Below the pieces are notes generated by a model. It searched no databases. It worked only from the letters and a program-made list of their open reading frames with translations, and was not told the DNA's origin. A stretch of DNA of 64,000 nucleotides, from positions 74,988-138,987 of the forward strand of contig JAJEKB010000592.1 in the NCBI GenBank assembly GCA_022393335.1. The letters are read 5' to 3'. The stretch comes from Macrotrachela quadricornifera (lineage: Eukaryota > Rotifera > Eurotatoria > Philodinida > Philodinidae). How positions within the stretch are numbered: position 1 is the first letter of the stretch; each line of letters starts with the position of its first letter. This document shows, piece by piece, positions 1 to 12,064 of the stretch. Made by a program: the position numbers and the translations under genes.

Positions 1-239
1 TTTTTTTTGCATCATCATATCTTGTTTGTTCTTTTTATTATATATTCAATGTCAAGTGTGAGAATGTATCACGACTATATAAAGAGTAATAAATTGAAAA
101 AGAAAACAGATTTTACACAAGTAGAAAAAAATTAACAGTAGTGAATTAGGTAAAAAAAAAAGAGTTGAAAAAAAAAACACTAATGGTAAAGTTATTGTGA
201 TTTCAGGATAAAAGATTAATAATATCAAATAAATGATTA

Positions 240-2398
240 TTAATCAACAGTTTTTGCAATACGACCCAATTCACTGTCTAAAATATTAGAAAGAAATAAT
301 AATGAATTATTTGTAATAGAATACAAACCATAAAGATTGGGTGAATCAGATACTAAAGGAGAACCATCAGTATTAGTTATTGTTGATGATACTGATTCAG
401 TTGTTGATACATCATGTACATTTATTGCTGTTTCAGAAGATGTTGGAACATCAGAAGTTGATGATGCTAAATAAATTTTATTTTAGAATTAAATTTATTA
501 ATTAGATGAATATAATAAACCTGTCACAGGAATAGATGGATCATCTTCAACTGGTGTAGTTGCAGAACTAATTGTTGTTGTTAGTGGTGGTGGTGGTAAT
601 GGTGACGATACAAAAGATGATGCCGAAGGTGTTGTTGTAGATTTTGATAAATTCTTAATTGTTCCTTGTAAATCAGTACGTTCTTGTTGTAAAGCTCGAC
701 ATAATTTATCGAGTTTATCAAGTTTTATTTCTAATTGTCGTCTTTCTTTTTCTAAAAGTTTATACTAAAATAAAACTATTTAATAAAATAAAATAAAAAA
801 AATAAATATTTTTATACATCTTCACTTGATTTTCTTTGATTTTGTTCAGCAATTTCCCATCGATGTCGAAAATCATTTCTTTCTTTTTCTAATTTTTTTA
901 TTTTTTTTCCCATTTTTTCAATTTCACTATGACATGATGTTACCATTTGACTACTTTGTTGAATAGCATTTTGAAATTCTTGATAACGTTCAGAATACAT
1001 TTGTACTTGAGAACGAAGACTTAATTCTGATGCAGCTAATTCTTCACATTTTTTATACAATACTAAACGTTCAGCTTCACTCTTTTATTTATTTTAAAAA
1101 ATAAGCATTTAATTTAATTCTTATTTAATTTTTTTTACTTACAACTTGTCGTTCTTGTTTAATTAATTCAGTACGTTCATTAAGTAATGTATGACTTTGT
1201 TCTAAACTAGCTTCAGTTAAACGTAATTCAAGTTCTTTTTTCTTTAATGCTGTTTCAATTTCCTAAAAATTATTTTTAATTAAATTTTTATTTTAAATCA
1301 TAATAAATTTCATTATTACTTTTTCACGTATATCATAATCTTTAACAACAGATGCTAATTGTTGAGATAATTGAGCATTTTGATCACGTAATGAAGTTGA
1401 TTTTTCACTATAATTAGATAATTGTGAAGCTATTTCATCAATAGTTGTCTAAAAATAAAAATTTAAATCATAAAAATAAAATAAAAGAATGAAAAAAACC
1501 TGAAATTTTGTTGCTAATTCTCGACGTTTTGTTTCATCATCACGTTGTCGTTGTGTACTTTCATCCTATAATAAATAGTTAAAGAAAATAAAAAAAAATT
1601 TTTTTCTTAAATAATTTTTACACGTATTTGTTGATTATGTCGATGAAGTTCACGACAAAGACTTTCTAATTTAGCTTTAGCTGCTATTGTACGACCATTT
1701 TCAAGTAAAACTTGATCACGTTCACGCATTAATGTTGTTGATCGTTTTTCTAAATCATTTGTTTTAACTTGTATTACACGATTTTGTTCTTGTAATTCAG
1801 CTATTTTAGTTGCTAATGTTAATAAATTTTTTTGAGGATCAGAATCATTTAAAGTTTTTACAATATTTTCTAAGTATATGGAAAAAAAAAATGTTTAAAT
1901 AAAAAAAGAAAAAAAATTTAATAAATTTAAATATACTAGCAGCTTTATTAATATTTCGACGTGATTCAGATTCATTATTTGTTGTTGTTATTACTGAAGA
2001 TGATGAATTAGTAGTATTAGTAGCAGCAGCAACATCACTATTTGCTGTTGTTTTACTATTTGTTTGTTTGTTCTCTTTTGAATTGGCAGCTTAAAAAATG
2101 AAAAATTTCATTTAAGATATATTTAACTGGTTAAAATACCTAGTGTTTCGAGTTTCTTAACAAGTTTAGCACCAATTGCTGTTTGTCCAGGTGTACGAGT
2201 TGTTGTTGTTGATGATGATTTTGTTTGAGAATCATCTGTATTATTTGTATCATCTACTGATGTTGAAAGATTAATTGAATCAATTATTTGTGAAAGTTGT
2301 TCATCGGATGATATTTGATTTGAATCATATGAAAGATTTTCATTATTAATAGCACCATTTGTTGTTTCAGATTCGATATTGATTGTTGAAGTAGTCAT
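240..2398 (-). CDS. TXLN: Taxilin family coiled-coil protein
   Basis: About nine exons joined by short GT..AG introns. The start is the ATG at 2398-2396 and the stop is TAA at 242-240. The N-terminal about 130 residues are Ser/Thr/Asn-rich and look disordered. The rest is a continuous coiled coil with the taxilin signature: SKLESLCREL-like and RHN blocks (exon at about 1620-1880), MYSERYQEFQNAI and KKIKKLEKERNDFRHRWE (exon 812-1080), then LCRALQQERTDL (about 540-770). Taxilins bind syntaxins and act in vesicle traffic; gamma-taxilin also binds the nascent-chain complex. The window cannot tell alpha, beta and gamma apart. The C-terminal tail after 540 is Ser/Thr/Pro-rich. I have not validated every exon junction. 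Confidence 0.9.
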
Positions 2399-3401
2399 TC
2401 GAAATTATTTTGTTCAATGAATAATTGAAAAGAAAAGAAATCTAAAATAAAATGAAGAAAAAAGAACAAAAAAAAATTAAAGTATGAATGAATGAATGGT
2501 TAAAACAGATATGCAATACACAATTCTTCTTGTTCTTTTTTTCTTCTTATATCTTCAATAAGTTGGGAATATGGAAGCTTCCCAAAATAGAACGGAAGAA
2601 AAAGTCATGGTTACATTTTCTCCTTTTTTCTGTTCTCTCTTCTTCTTCTTCTTCTCATAGATTGTCCAATGTCCAGTAATTTGTAAAAAATTTAATTTAT
2701 TGATTTTTTGAGAAAATAAAATAAGCCTCTCTAAACTTTTTCATTGAAAATTATTATAATTTTTATATGAACATAGAATGTAAATAGGACTGTATAAAGT
2801 AAAAATAATTATCTTGTAATTTAGCGACCTCTATTGTTTGATAAACGTAAAAAGTAAAAATGTAACTATATACATGAAATGGAATGGATTGAATGCATAA
2901 TTTGATCTTGAAAAAAATGAATTGATACTTTTTAAAGATGTAATCACATTTGTCATGTATACTATAGAAAATATTTTTATTTTCTTTATAGCAAATTGAT
3001 CATTGTATTTGATTCAAATGCTTTTGTCTACTTAATGAAAAGTTTAATTTTTTTGTACTTGATATTGTAGTTTTGAAAAAATAAAACAATTCGATCAAAT
3101 TTGAATTTATTAATTTTCTTCGATCATTATTATTCATTAGTTTTATTGTTTTGTTTAATTATGTTTTGCAATATTGATTTACATTTTTTATTTTCCGATG
3201 AATCTTATCAATCAATTATTATATTCATTGTTCATTGCCTATCAAAAATCAATGAAAAGAAAAAAAGAATTCTCTCAATTGACGCGCTCATTGTTATTTG
3301 CTTATCTTATCGAATGAAAAAAAAAAGTATTCATTGATATATTTCTTTTTCATCTATTTTTTTGAATTTATCGATGTGCTTCTGCATGTGTGAACTGTTC
3401 G
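2399..3401. other. Intergenic region between divergent genes
   Basis: About 1 kb of AT-rich DNA between the start of the minus-strand taxilin gene and the start of the plus-strand membrane-protein gene. It should hold both promoters. The short open frames here are low-complexity Phe/Ser/Lys-rich runs that I do not believe are coding. A (TTC)n-like stretch lies near 2637-2655. I see no RNA gene. Confidence 0.5.
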
Positions 3402-4498
3402 ATGCACGTTGGCTTTAGTCTTTTTCTATTTGTTATATATATTTTTTTATCAATACAAATTAAACAAGATTTTTATTATCATTCTTCTCCAATTTTTCGA
3501 AAACATCGTTCTATTTCTTTATATGATGATAATCTTATTGATTCATCATCAGAATTATCAACAAAAATAGAATCTAATATTTTCTTTCAAAATGAACCTG
3601 TTCCACTTGCATCATCAGTTGTTGATGATCTTACTACTCTTGCATCAGCTGTTTATATAATATCTCTTATTATTATTATTTTTATTCTTCTTGCTTGGAT
3701 TACACATTATAATGCTCCATGTTCATCTGTTATTACATCTATTTTAAGTACTATTACTGGTCTACCTGAACCTATTATTCATTCAGTTGCTTTTTGTGGT
3801 TCATGTTGTATATGGTGTGAAAAAACATGGCTCTTTCGTCGTATTCATCAATTTAATATATTGATATCAAATAAAACCAAACAATTCGTATCAGGTACTT
3901 GTAAAGTTTTATATGATACAATCTGTCCTTGTTGTCGACCACCTGATACACCATCAAATCGCTCTATTATTGGTAAATTCTAAATTTATATTATATTAAA
4001 TTTATTTCATCTTTATTCTTTTAAGGTTCATTACCAGCGAGTATTATTGCAATGTTCAATACATCTGATACTCCTAATCCATTATTACCTAAATCTACTG
4101 TGACGAGTAAATATTAGTTCAATTTTCTATGATCTATCTATTGTTTTTTCTCGCTTTTAGCTGTAGAACCTACTTCTATGTCACCAAAACCTTTAAATGT
4201 CAATGTTGATTTCCATTCTCAATCAACAACAGAATCATTGATCGAAAATCAAAGTTATTTAACGTCCAATGTAGCATCAATTGAGACAAAGATAAATACA
4301 AATCAACTAGATAAAAATAGATCAATATATGAGAAACGTCGTAAGCGACCACGAAAACGAGCTCAATTGAAACAACGATCAGTCATTAATGACTCAACTC
4401 ACACTGAAGAACAGATTGATGATATTATTAAAGATGAAAATGCAGATGAAGAAGAAGAAGAAGATGATGATGATGATGAAAATACTAAAATTTATTGA
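3402..4498 (+). CDS. Uncharacterised single-pass membrane protein with acidic tail
   Basis: Three exons (3402-3972, 4026-4106, 4161-4498) splice in frame to about 329 residues. I chose the first ATG (3402); upstream in-frame codons are non-ATG. A hydrophobic N-terminal segment (MHVGFSLFLFVIYIFLS) reads as a signal peptide. A strong transmembrane segment follows at about residues 83-100 (AVYIISLIIIIFILLAWI). After it comes a Cys-rich stretch with CGSCCIWC and CPCCRPP. The C-terminal half is hydrophilic, with a basic cluster (KRRKRPRKRAQLKQR) followed by a Glu/Asp run of about 15 residues. I do not recognise the family. Its last 7 coding bases overlap the last coding bases of the convergent CCS gene. 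Confidence 0.8.
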
Positions 4499-5552
4499 AA
4501 ACGCTCTTTGGCTTCTTGACGTTCTTGCCAAACAGTAGCACCAGAACAAGTACAAAGACGTTTTGTATTTTCAAAAAGTCCAGCTGAACGAGCAATAATA
4601 CCACAGGCAACGAGTCTAAATTTTACAATAGAATTATATATTTTTATTTGAGATGAAGAAAAATAAATAAAAAGAACTTACTGAGAATTAGAATTTTGTA
4701 CGGCAAATGATCGTCCAATAATATCAGGTACTCGAATATGTCGATTGAGTAGACGAAAATTAGCAGTACCCTGTTCATCAGTCATTACTCGACCGAGATT
4801 ACCACTTGGTTCACTAGATAATTTTTCATTTATTGACAACTTTGAATCATAATAATCACCACAACTAAACAATAATAATACTTATTTATTTATTCTTTTA
4901 TTTTATTATGTATATAATCAATACCTATCACATCCATTAGAAAGATCACCATATTGACGTATATTGATGTGAGCTGGAGAATTAGGTAAAAGACCATCAA
5001 CAGTTCCTTCAATAATACATTGTTCATCATTGGCTTGAATAAATCGAACTAAACCATGAATACGACGTTCCAATGGTCGATTCATATTACTATAAAGTGC
5101 TGAAACTGCAGCACCTAAAGGTTTTCCTATATATATATACGAAACAAAAATTATATTCTATTGAAAAATAAAAATAAAATAAAAAAAATTCTTACCAGCC
5201 CCTAAAAGTACAGCATCAGTATTAAGTGATCGTTCAATTAATTGTTGAACTTTCAATGATTGTAATGTTGTATCCAAAACTACTCGTTTTGAAGATAGAT
5301 CAATATTGATATTATTAATGTCTAAAATATATTTATTTAAAAATTTCGTCTCATTCAATAACTAATTTTTTATTTAACCTTTTTGATCAGTTAATGTTTT
5401 TCGTAATTGATCAACTTGTTCTTGTTTATTTAAATCAACAAGAAATTCGAGCTAAATAATTAAAAAAAAAAACAACAAACAATATTTTCATTTAAATTAA
5501 TTTAATTCTAATATTTTACCTTCGTATTAACTGATGATTCTGATTCAGTCAT
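4492..5552 (-). CDS. CCS: Copper chaperone for superoxide dismutase (CCS), metal-site-depleted
   Basis: Six exons give about 246 residues. Domain 1 (residues about 12-78) aligns with the Atx1-like domain of CCS, but the MxCxxC copper motif is replaced by LNKQEQ (residues 18-23). Domain 2 (about 79-208) is SOD1-like and keeps LGAAVSAL, IEGTVDGL, QYGDLSNGC and DIIGRS. The His-x-His copper pair reads N132/R134, and the Zn-loop histidines are absent in a shortened loop. The SOD-type disulfide cysteines (NGC and ACGIIARSAG) remain. Domain 3 keeps the CxC motif (C227-T-C229) next to GLFENTKRL. Family role: CCS loads Cu into Cu/Zn-SOD1 and oxidises its intramolecular disulfide. Start is the ATG at 5552, stop TAA at 4494-4492. 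Confidence 0.9.
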
Positions 5553-6112
5553 TAGTTGTCTAAAATAGCACAAGATATATGTAGAAATTGGGAAAGCAAA
5601 AAGCAGTCGAATGAAAAATGATCGAAAATTTGTAATAAAAGAACAAAAAACCTTTTTCATAAGCAGAAGCTCAAATTCGATATTGTATCTGGAAACTGAG
5701 AATCAGGACGAAAACAAAATTTTTAGATATGTTCTGAAGAAAAGCAACGTTAGTCGAATAAGTAGAATTTTATATTTATCTAACTCACTTTTCTGAAATA
5801 CTGTCTGTATCTAGTATAAGCAGATTAGTAAAATTAGTTTGTATTTCATCTTTATACATAAAAGCTCGAGCTTCTGTCTTAGAAGAATCTTTTGTTTTTC
5901 TATTGCAAATTTTCATTCGATCATTTTTCGTAAACCCGTAGAAATTTTTATTAGAAATAACGCATTCTATATTGAATATTGATAGATAAGAACAATAAGA
6001 TTATATGACAGATTAATGATATCTAAAGTGAAATAACTATTATCAACTATGACAATGATTATAAAGAACATATACAAAAAAGAAAAAGAATATCTGAATT
6101 AATTCTGTTAAT
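5553..6112. other. Intergenic, CCS upstream and lin-7 downstream
   Basis: AT-rich spacer between two minus-strand genes. A 61-codon open frame at 5611-5796 on the plus strand has no recognisable domain. I see no clear regulatory element. Confidence 0.4.
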
Positions 6113-6799
6113 TTATTTATTAATTGGTGGTGTTGATGTTGTTGGTGGTGGTTTACGTGCTGTACGTTGTTTTTCAAAACGATTTTCCATTTCAATTAAA
6201 ACTTGTGGTGAATAACGTACAACTAATTTTACACTGCCTTGTGCTTGTTTAAGTAATTCAACTGCTTTTTCATGATATTCATTTTCAACTGATACACCAT
6301 TAACTGATAATAATTGATCACCTTTTTTTAATCCACCATGTTTCCAAGCAACACCATTCGGAATAATACGTGAAATATATATAGGTGAATTTTGTTCACG
6401 TCCACCCATTACATTAAAGCCAAGACCTTCTTGAGTTTTAGGTAATTCAATTACACGTGGATGTGAATGACCTTCACTAGCAGCAAATGCAGCGACCTAA
6501 ATTAATATTTTGATAGAAAATAAAAATTTTTTTTTTTTGTCTTTTTTTTTCTAACTAACCGTTGCTTTAGCAGTTGCATTAGCTCGAACTTCTGGTGAAC
6601 CAGTTATTTGAACAGTTTCATATATTTTTTCATAAACTTCCAAAACAGCATGAAAAAAATCACTCTGTAATATACGTTGCAATTCAAGTAATTTTGCTTC
6701 TGGTATTTCACTTGTTGAACGTAAACGATCAAGGAGAAAAATAGCTCGTTCAATATCTTTTTCTAAATTAAGTGAGGATTCACCTGTTACTGCAGACAT
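6113..6799 (-). CDS. lin-7: Lin-7 (Veli/MALS) L27-PDZ scaffold protein
   Basis: Two exons (6799-6560, 6496-6113) give 207 residues, the normal length for Lin-7. The N-terminus is an L27 domain (about residues 1-65: [33 protein letters not shown]). The PDZ domain spans about residues 93-175, with the carboxylate-binding loop [10 protein letters not shown] and the core motifs [27 protein letters not shown] and [16 protein letters not shown]. The tail is Pro/Thr-rich. Family role: the Lin-2/Lin-7/Lin-10 tripartite complex, which localises receptors and channels to basolateral and synaptic membranes. All key residues appear intact. Confidence 0.97.
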
Positions 6800-6883
6800 T
6801 ATCTAAAATTTAAATATCAAACTAAAGTAACTGAAGAAGTCATATAATATTAAAATCTATCAGTAAAATAAAAAAATTAATTT

Positions 6884-7344
6884 TAACGGGTGATCCTAGG
6901 TAAACAGTACCCTCAGTATTTTTAGAATATTTTGCTCAAATTGTGATGTAGATATTTCAATTCTTTTGTTAAAATATAAGTCTTTACAAAACTGTTTGAA
7001 AAAAGCTGTTTCAACGAATAATTATGAAATTATTTTGAAACAATATTCTAATACTTTCATATTAATATTAATGATTTTTCAGCACTGTTTCGATCCTATA
7101 TAAAGTGGAAGAAATGCAATATTTATTTTTCTAAAAATACACATTTGAAAGTATACCCTTTCAGAGCATTTTAGTGTTGATAGGAGATAATTCTATAGTT
7201 TTTGGGTGGAATAGTTGCTTTCAAACAATTATGAAGAGCATTGTATAGGTTAGTTTTTGAAAAAAAATTCAAATATCTACGTTACAATTCGAACGAGATA
7301 TTCGAAAAACACTTAGGATACCATTTATCCTGGGCCATCCGTTA
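6884..7344. mobile_element. Mariner-like MITE with diverged terminal inverted repeats
   Basis: Both ends begin with TAACGG reading inwards (6884-6889, and 7339-7344 in reverse complement). Both are flanked by TA, as expected of a Tc1/mariner target site. The two ends stay alignable in inverted orientation for about 80 bp, including the shared blocks GTAGATATTT and AATTGT, with roughly one mismatch in four by eye. The interior of about 300 bp has no coding frame. This is a short non-autonomous element in the spacer between lin-7 and EXOC4. The superfamily is inferred from the TA and the end structure only. Confidence 0.7.
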
Positions 7345-7622
7345 CTTTTCATTATTGTTCGAATTAAATTAAATATATTAGAATATATAATGTATATTCC
7401 TATATATTTTAATCTAAAAAGAAAGAACAAAAATGTAAAAATGTAATATTGATTAATTAAAAAAAAATTATTTTTGTGAATGAAATTAATATAAATACAA
7501 TAATAAATTAATATAGTTTGCGTGTTTTTTTTTTCTCTATCTTATATGGAATCTAAGTAATAGAAATAAAAATTATCATTCAATAACAAAAAAAAAGAAA
7601 AGAGAAAGAAAAAGAAAAGAAT

Positions 7623-10600
7623 TTAATGTTTTGTATTTGTTTGTCCATTAGTTATTTTATTTTGTATTGTTGAATTTGGATGTAAAGCTTTTTTAATCAT
7701 TTGTTCATATTTATTTAAATCAAAATTTCCACTTTCACTGGCTGGAAAACTTCGATGTTTTAATTGTAATAAATGTATATAATCTTGTTCAGTATATTCA
7801 GGTCCATGTTCTTCAATAACAGTAAGAATATCATCTGGTTTTGTTGCATATAATAATTCATAATAACGATGTGCACGCATTAATTCTGCATCTCCAACTG
7901 TTCGAATTTGTGTTAATGTTTGTTCAATAGCAAATATATTTCGACACATTTTAGTAACACCTGTTTCACTTATACGTACAAAACGTGGTGCTGAACGAAT
8001 TAATATTGTTGCTAAAACAAATCCAAGACCTTGAAATAAAAATGAAAATTTTTTTTCATTTAATGATGAATGTAATGTTTCTTGTAAACGTGTTAAATCA
8101 CGATTTAATGTCATTATATTTTCATCTGGATCTGTATCAATAACAGATGCATAATGTGATGCATTACGAAATAATAATGATAAATGATAAAAACAATGAA
8201 GACGTATTTCAAGAAATAAAACAAGTAATATATCATATGATAATGTTAATGTTGTTTTCATTGCATTAGAAAATATTTCTAAATTAACACGAGATAATTT
8301 TAATTGATCATATTGATGATGATTTTGTTTTAATGATCGAGATGTATAACCTGTTGTTACTAAAAATAAAGAATTTTTATTTTAAAATTTCAATATTAAA
8401 AAAGAAAATAAATAGAGTAAAATATATTCCATCACCATATGGGTTCTAATACAAATGAATATTTGAAAAATCAGATTTTCGGACTGAATCTAAGTTGATC
8501 TCATTAAACTTCATTTATCAGCAATACATTTAAATTAAGATAGATTTTAGGGTTTTTTTTCTCAGTATCAAAAGTATATATATTCTCCTACATGCGTCAA
8601 TGTAGCTTCGATGAAACAAAAACATAGATTCATTATATGATTTCTCTGTTTGGTTATTCTTCTTTCTTCATTATCTTTTTGAGTTTTGCTTGCAATTGAC
8701 TTGTGGATGTCATGAAAAGTAATGAATATAACTTGATATCTATCATACTTTCACTTTTGAAATGATTTTTAAAGAACTAAACAGTTTCATAGAGAAGTTA
8801 ATGACAAGAGTTTAAATCCAATCCGAAATTCTATTTTATTTTCAAAAAAATTATTTGATAAAATTCGATTTTATCAAATACTTGAGCTATGCACAATATT
8901 CTTCAATAATAAACTTATTGTTAGATATTTTTGTTTTTATGTACATGCTTTTTTTTCATTAGAAGAATTAATTTAAAAAAGAAAAAGTATTACTTTTATA
9001 TATGTATTATGAGATTTTTGAAATCTCAATAGAATAAAATACTAAAATATAAAATTTTATGATATTGAATATTTAATTAATTTTTTAAAAATTTCTTTTA
9101 ATTTTAATTAAAATCTAATATTTTTTTTTTACCTGTTGTTTGTGTTAATGCATCAAGATGTTTTGTATCATTTAAACATTTATCTAATATATCAAAATAA
9201 TATGATAATTTACAATATAACCAATCAAGACTTTCATGAATATTAGCTAATAATTTAACATGTTTATAATTAGTACAAATGTCATCTAAATTCATTTCAT
9301 TTTGACTAAAATTAATTAATAATGTTTCAGTTTCTTTTGTTTGACGAAAACGTACATTATCAGCATTATCATCTTGATTATCATTATTTGTTAAATGTTG
9401 TTGTTTAGCCATACGTATAAATGCATCAAATGCTGGTAATGTACGTAAATGACGATTTATATCAGGATCTTTAACCCATTCATTTGAATAAATTGATGTA
9501 CCTGGTGAATCATTACGTTCAACAATTGATAAAAATAATTTATTACATGATTCACGATGTTTAAATAAAAGATCAATAATAGCTTGACAAAAATCATCAG
9601 CATATGGTGGAAGACATTTAACTAATGCACATAATTCTTCACATGATTTAAATATTAAATATGTTGATTGAAGTATTGGAATAGATAATTGAAGTTGTTT
9701 TTGTAAAACAGTTGGAACTAATTCCGCAAGACGATTTTGATCAGCAATTATTGTTGTTGATGATGATAATTGTGCAGATTCACATATATCTTTTATTACA
9801 CGACCAATAAAACGATCACGAATAAATTCAGTTAATTTTCTAAATAAATTACAGATAAAAAAAAAATAAAATTTTTATAAATTTTTTTTTATTAATACCT
9901 ATCAAGAATACGTTTAGTTGGATGTAGTTTAACATTTCCATCAATATCTTCAATAATTCGTTGTAATATATCATGTACAGCTGTTATATTACGATAATTT
10001 GGTTTACATACATATTGTTTATAAGTTGTTGATGGAATTGTTGTTGTTTCTTGTTTCATAACAAATCGATTTTGTTCTTGTAAATAAGATGTCATTGAAT
10101 TAAATTGTGCTGATTGAGAAAATTCAAAAACACGTGGAATTTGTTGTGAACGTGGTGGTGCTTTTTTTGTTAAATATTGAGAAAAATCAACAACTGAATG
10201 ATAATCTGTTGAATTTAATGCTGATGAAGAATTTAATGATGTTGTATCAAGTGTATTATTATAATCAATATATTCATTTAATACTTCACTAAGAACTTGT
10301 TGAAGTGTTTCCCAAACAAGTTCAATTGAAAATAAATATGGAATTTCAAATTGCATTGGAATTGGAAGAATTTGTTTTTGATCTGATTTTATATCTTAAT
10401 AATAAAAATAAATAGATTTTTATTATTTCAATTTTATTAAAAAATAATCGAAAAATTTTCTCTTGAAATAGATCGATAGTAAGACAATATTTTTTTTTGT
10501 TATTTTGAAAGTAGAATAAAATTTAATTTGATTAATATTATATATACCTCGTTGATTTTCTGCTGTTTGTATTCCAATATATTCTTGCTGTTGAATTTGT

Positions 10601-11752
10601 ATAGGTGCTTGATGTTCTTGTATTAATTTTAAAATATTTAATAAATATTCAATATTTTTAACAACAAGTTTAAATTGTTCATAACATGTTTCTAATAAAT
10701 CTCTTAAACAATCTGGATTATTTCCTAAATGATTTTGATGAGAATTATTTGAATGTAATACAAAATTATTATCAACAATATGTTGTGTTGTACGTAAAAC
10801 AATTCGATGAAATTGTTCATGTAATTGTTTTTGTGCATAATCAAGTGTTTCATTTAAACGTGATAATATTGATAATGATTGTAATAATACATCAAGATAT
10901 AAATCTGGTGCTTGATGACGTATATCAACTAACATATATTTATCAGGTATAATAGATAATGAATGGGATTCAAATCCTAATTTTCCTGATTCAAATTCTT
11001 GATCAAGTTGTTTTCTTAAAAGACGATTTTCACGTATACGAGATAAATAATTATGATCATTTTTATTTGTTGTTATTGTTGTATTTGTTGATGATGATAC
11101 ATTTTTATTTCCAAGTATATCACGACATGGTTTTTCAAATAATTGATTTATTAATTCTACACGTAATTGATGTTCTAATGATAAACGTTCATCTTTTAAT
11201 TGTATATCAATATCAGATAATGCATTTATTAAACGTAATTCTTGATGTTCTTTTGCTTTTATTAATAATAATGATGCATGTATATATAAATATTTATTTA
11301 AATAAAATTGTAAACGTATTGGTACATGTTTTAATTCATCAATATTTTGATAAATTTTAACTAAAGCATTTTGTTCAGATGTTAATAACCATAATTTACG
11401 TATATCTTGTCGTTTAAGTAATAATAAATTTTTACATTCACGTAAACGTTCACGTACATTTTGAACACGAGTTTTTGATTGTTCAATTGATGTATATATA
11501 TCAGAAAAATTTGTTATTAATTCTGTTAAATCAGTTGCAGAAGATTTTATACAACGATCAATATTTGTATTTGAACGTTGAAAACGTTCATTGACAAAAC
11601 GACGTTGTTGTTCACGAGCCTATTTTTTCAAACAAAAGAAAGAAAAGATTAAATAAAAGAAAGATAAAAGAAAATAATACTTCGCTATTTGTATTCAAAT
11701 TTAAATCACGAATTATTTTCATTAAAATAAATGTTGTTGATTGACGTTCCAT
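7623..11752 (-). CDS. EXOC4: Exocyst complex component 4 (Sec8)
   Basis: Five or more exons give about 1,030 residues (human 974). The start is the ATG at 11752-11750 and the stop is at 7625-7623. Sec8 hallmarks run in order along the protein: an N-terminal coiled coil with SKTRVQNVRERLRECKNLLL and the RKLW motif; AFFAKK-like QYLTKKAPPRSQQ; YVCKPNYRNITAVHDIL; LANIHESLDWL; VLFLEIRLHCFYHL; and the C-terminal block RISETGVTKMCRNIFAIEQ with TEQDYIHLLQLKHR. Sec8 is a core subunit of the octameric exocyst, which tethers secretory vesicles to the plasma membrane. Most introns are about 60 bp; that at about 8363-9132 is unusually long (770 bp). Confidence 0.95.
8363..9132 (-). other. Long intron of EXOC4 with a perfect hairpin
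   Basis: A 770-bp intron where other introns of the gene are about 60-150 bp. It contains a perfect 13-bp inverted repeat, TATTTGATAAAAT at 8852-8864 and its complement at 8868-8880, with a 3-base loop. No open frame or transposon end is visible. Confidence 0.6.
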
Positions 11753-12034
11753 TTTGTTCGATTGCTTTTATTAATAGAATTAGATTAATGATATTTTAAG
11801 AGAAAATAAACATACCTATACCTATAACCTAATTCAAATATATAACGATGATGAATAACTTGATTATTTGTTTTCATTGGTTTCTTTTTTCATCCAATGA
11901 TATTTTGTATTAAATCCTTCGCGAAACAAAGAAGACATACAAATCATGAATTTGGCAAATCATGTATTAGCAGTAGTTTAATGATATAATTCAAGAGCAG
12001 CGTTTCGAATGGAATTTTGCCATAAAATGTTTTC

Positions 12035-12064
12035 GTACACTCTGCTCAACTGAGCAAAGTGTAC
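12035..12064. repeat. Near-perfect palindrome with GTACAC ends
   Basis: Two 14-base arms, 12035-12048 and 12051-12064, are complementary with one mismatch and separated by two bases. The sequence runs straight into a second short palindrome (GTGTACATGTACAC), and another GTGTAC lies near 12109. It may be a binding-site cluster or the end of a decayed element. Its location about 280 bp upstream of the EXOC4 start is compatible with a regulatory site. Confidence 0.45.

Noticed and set aside
10107..11360. Plus-strand frames opposite Sec8
   Set aside because: Antisense shadows of EXOC4 exons, rich in Leu/Ile/His/Asn with no domain.
6113..11752. Lin-7 and EXOC4 as an operon
   Set aside because: They are on the same strand but separated by about 820 bp with a MITE between, so independent promoters are more likely.
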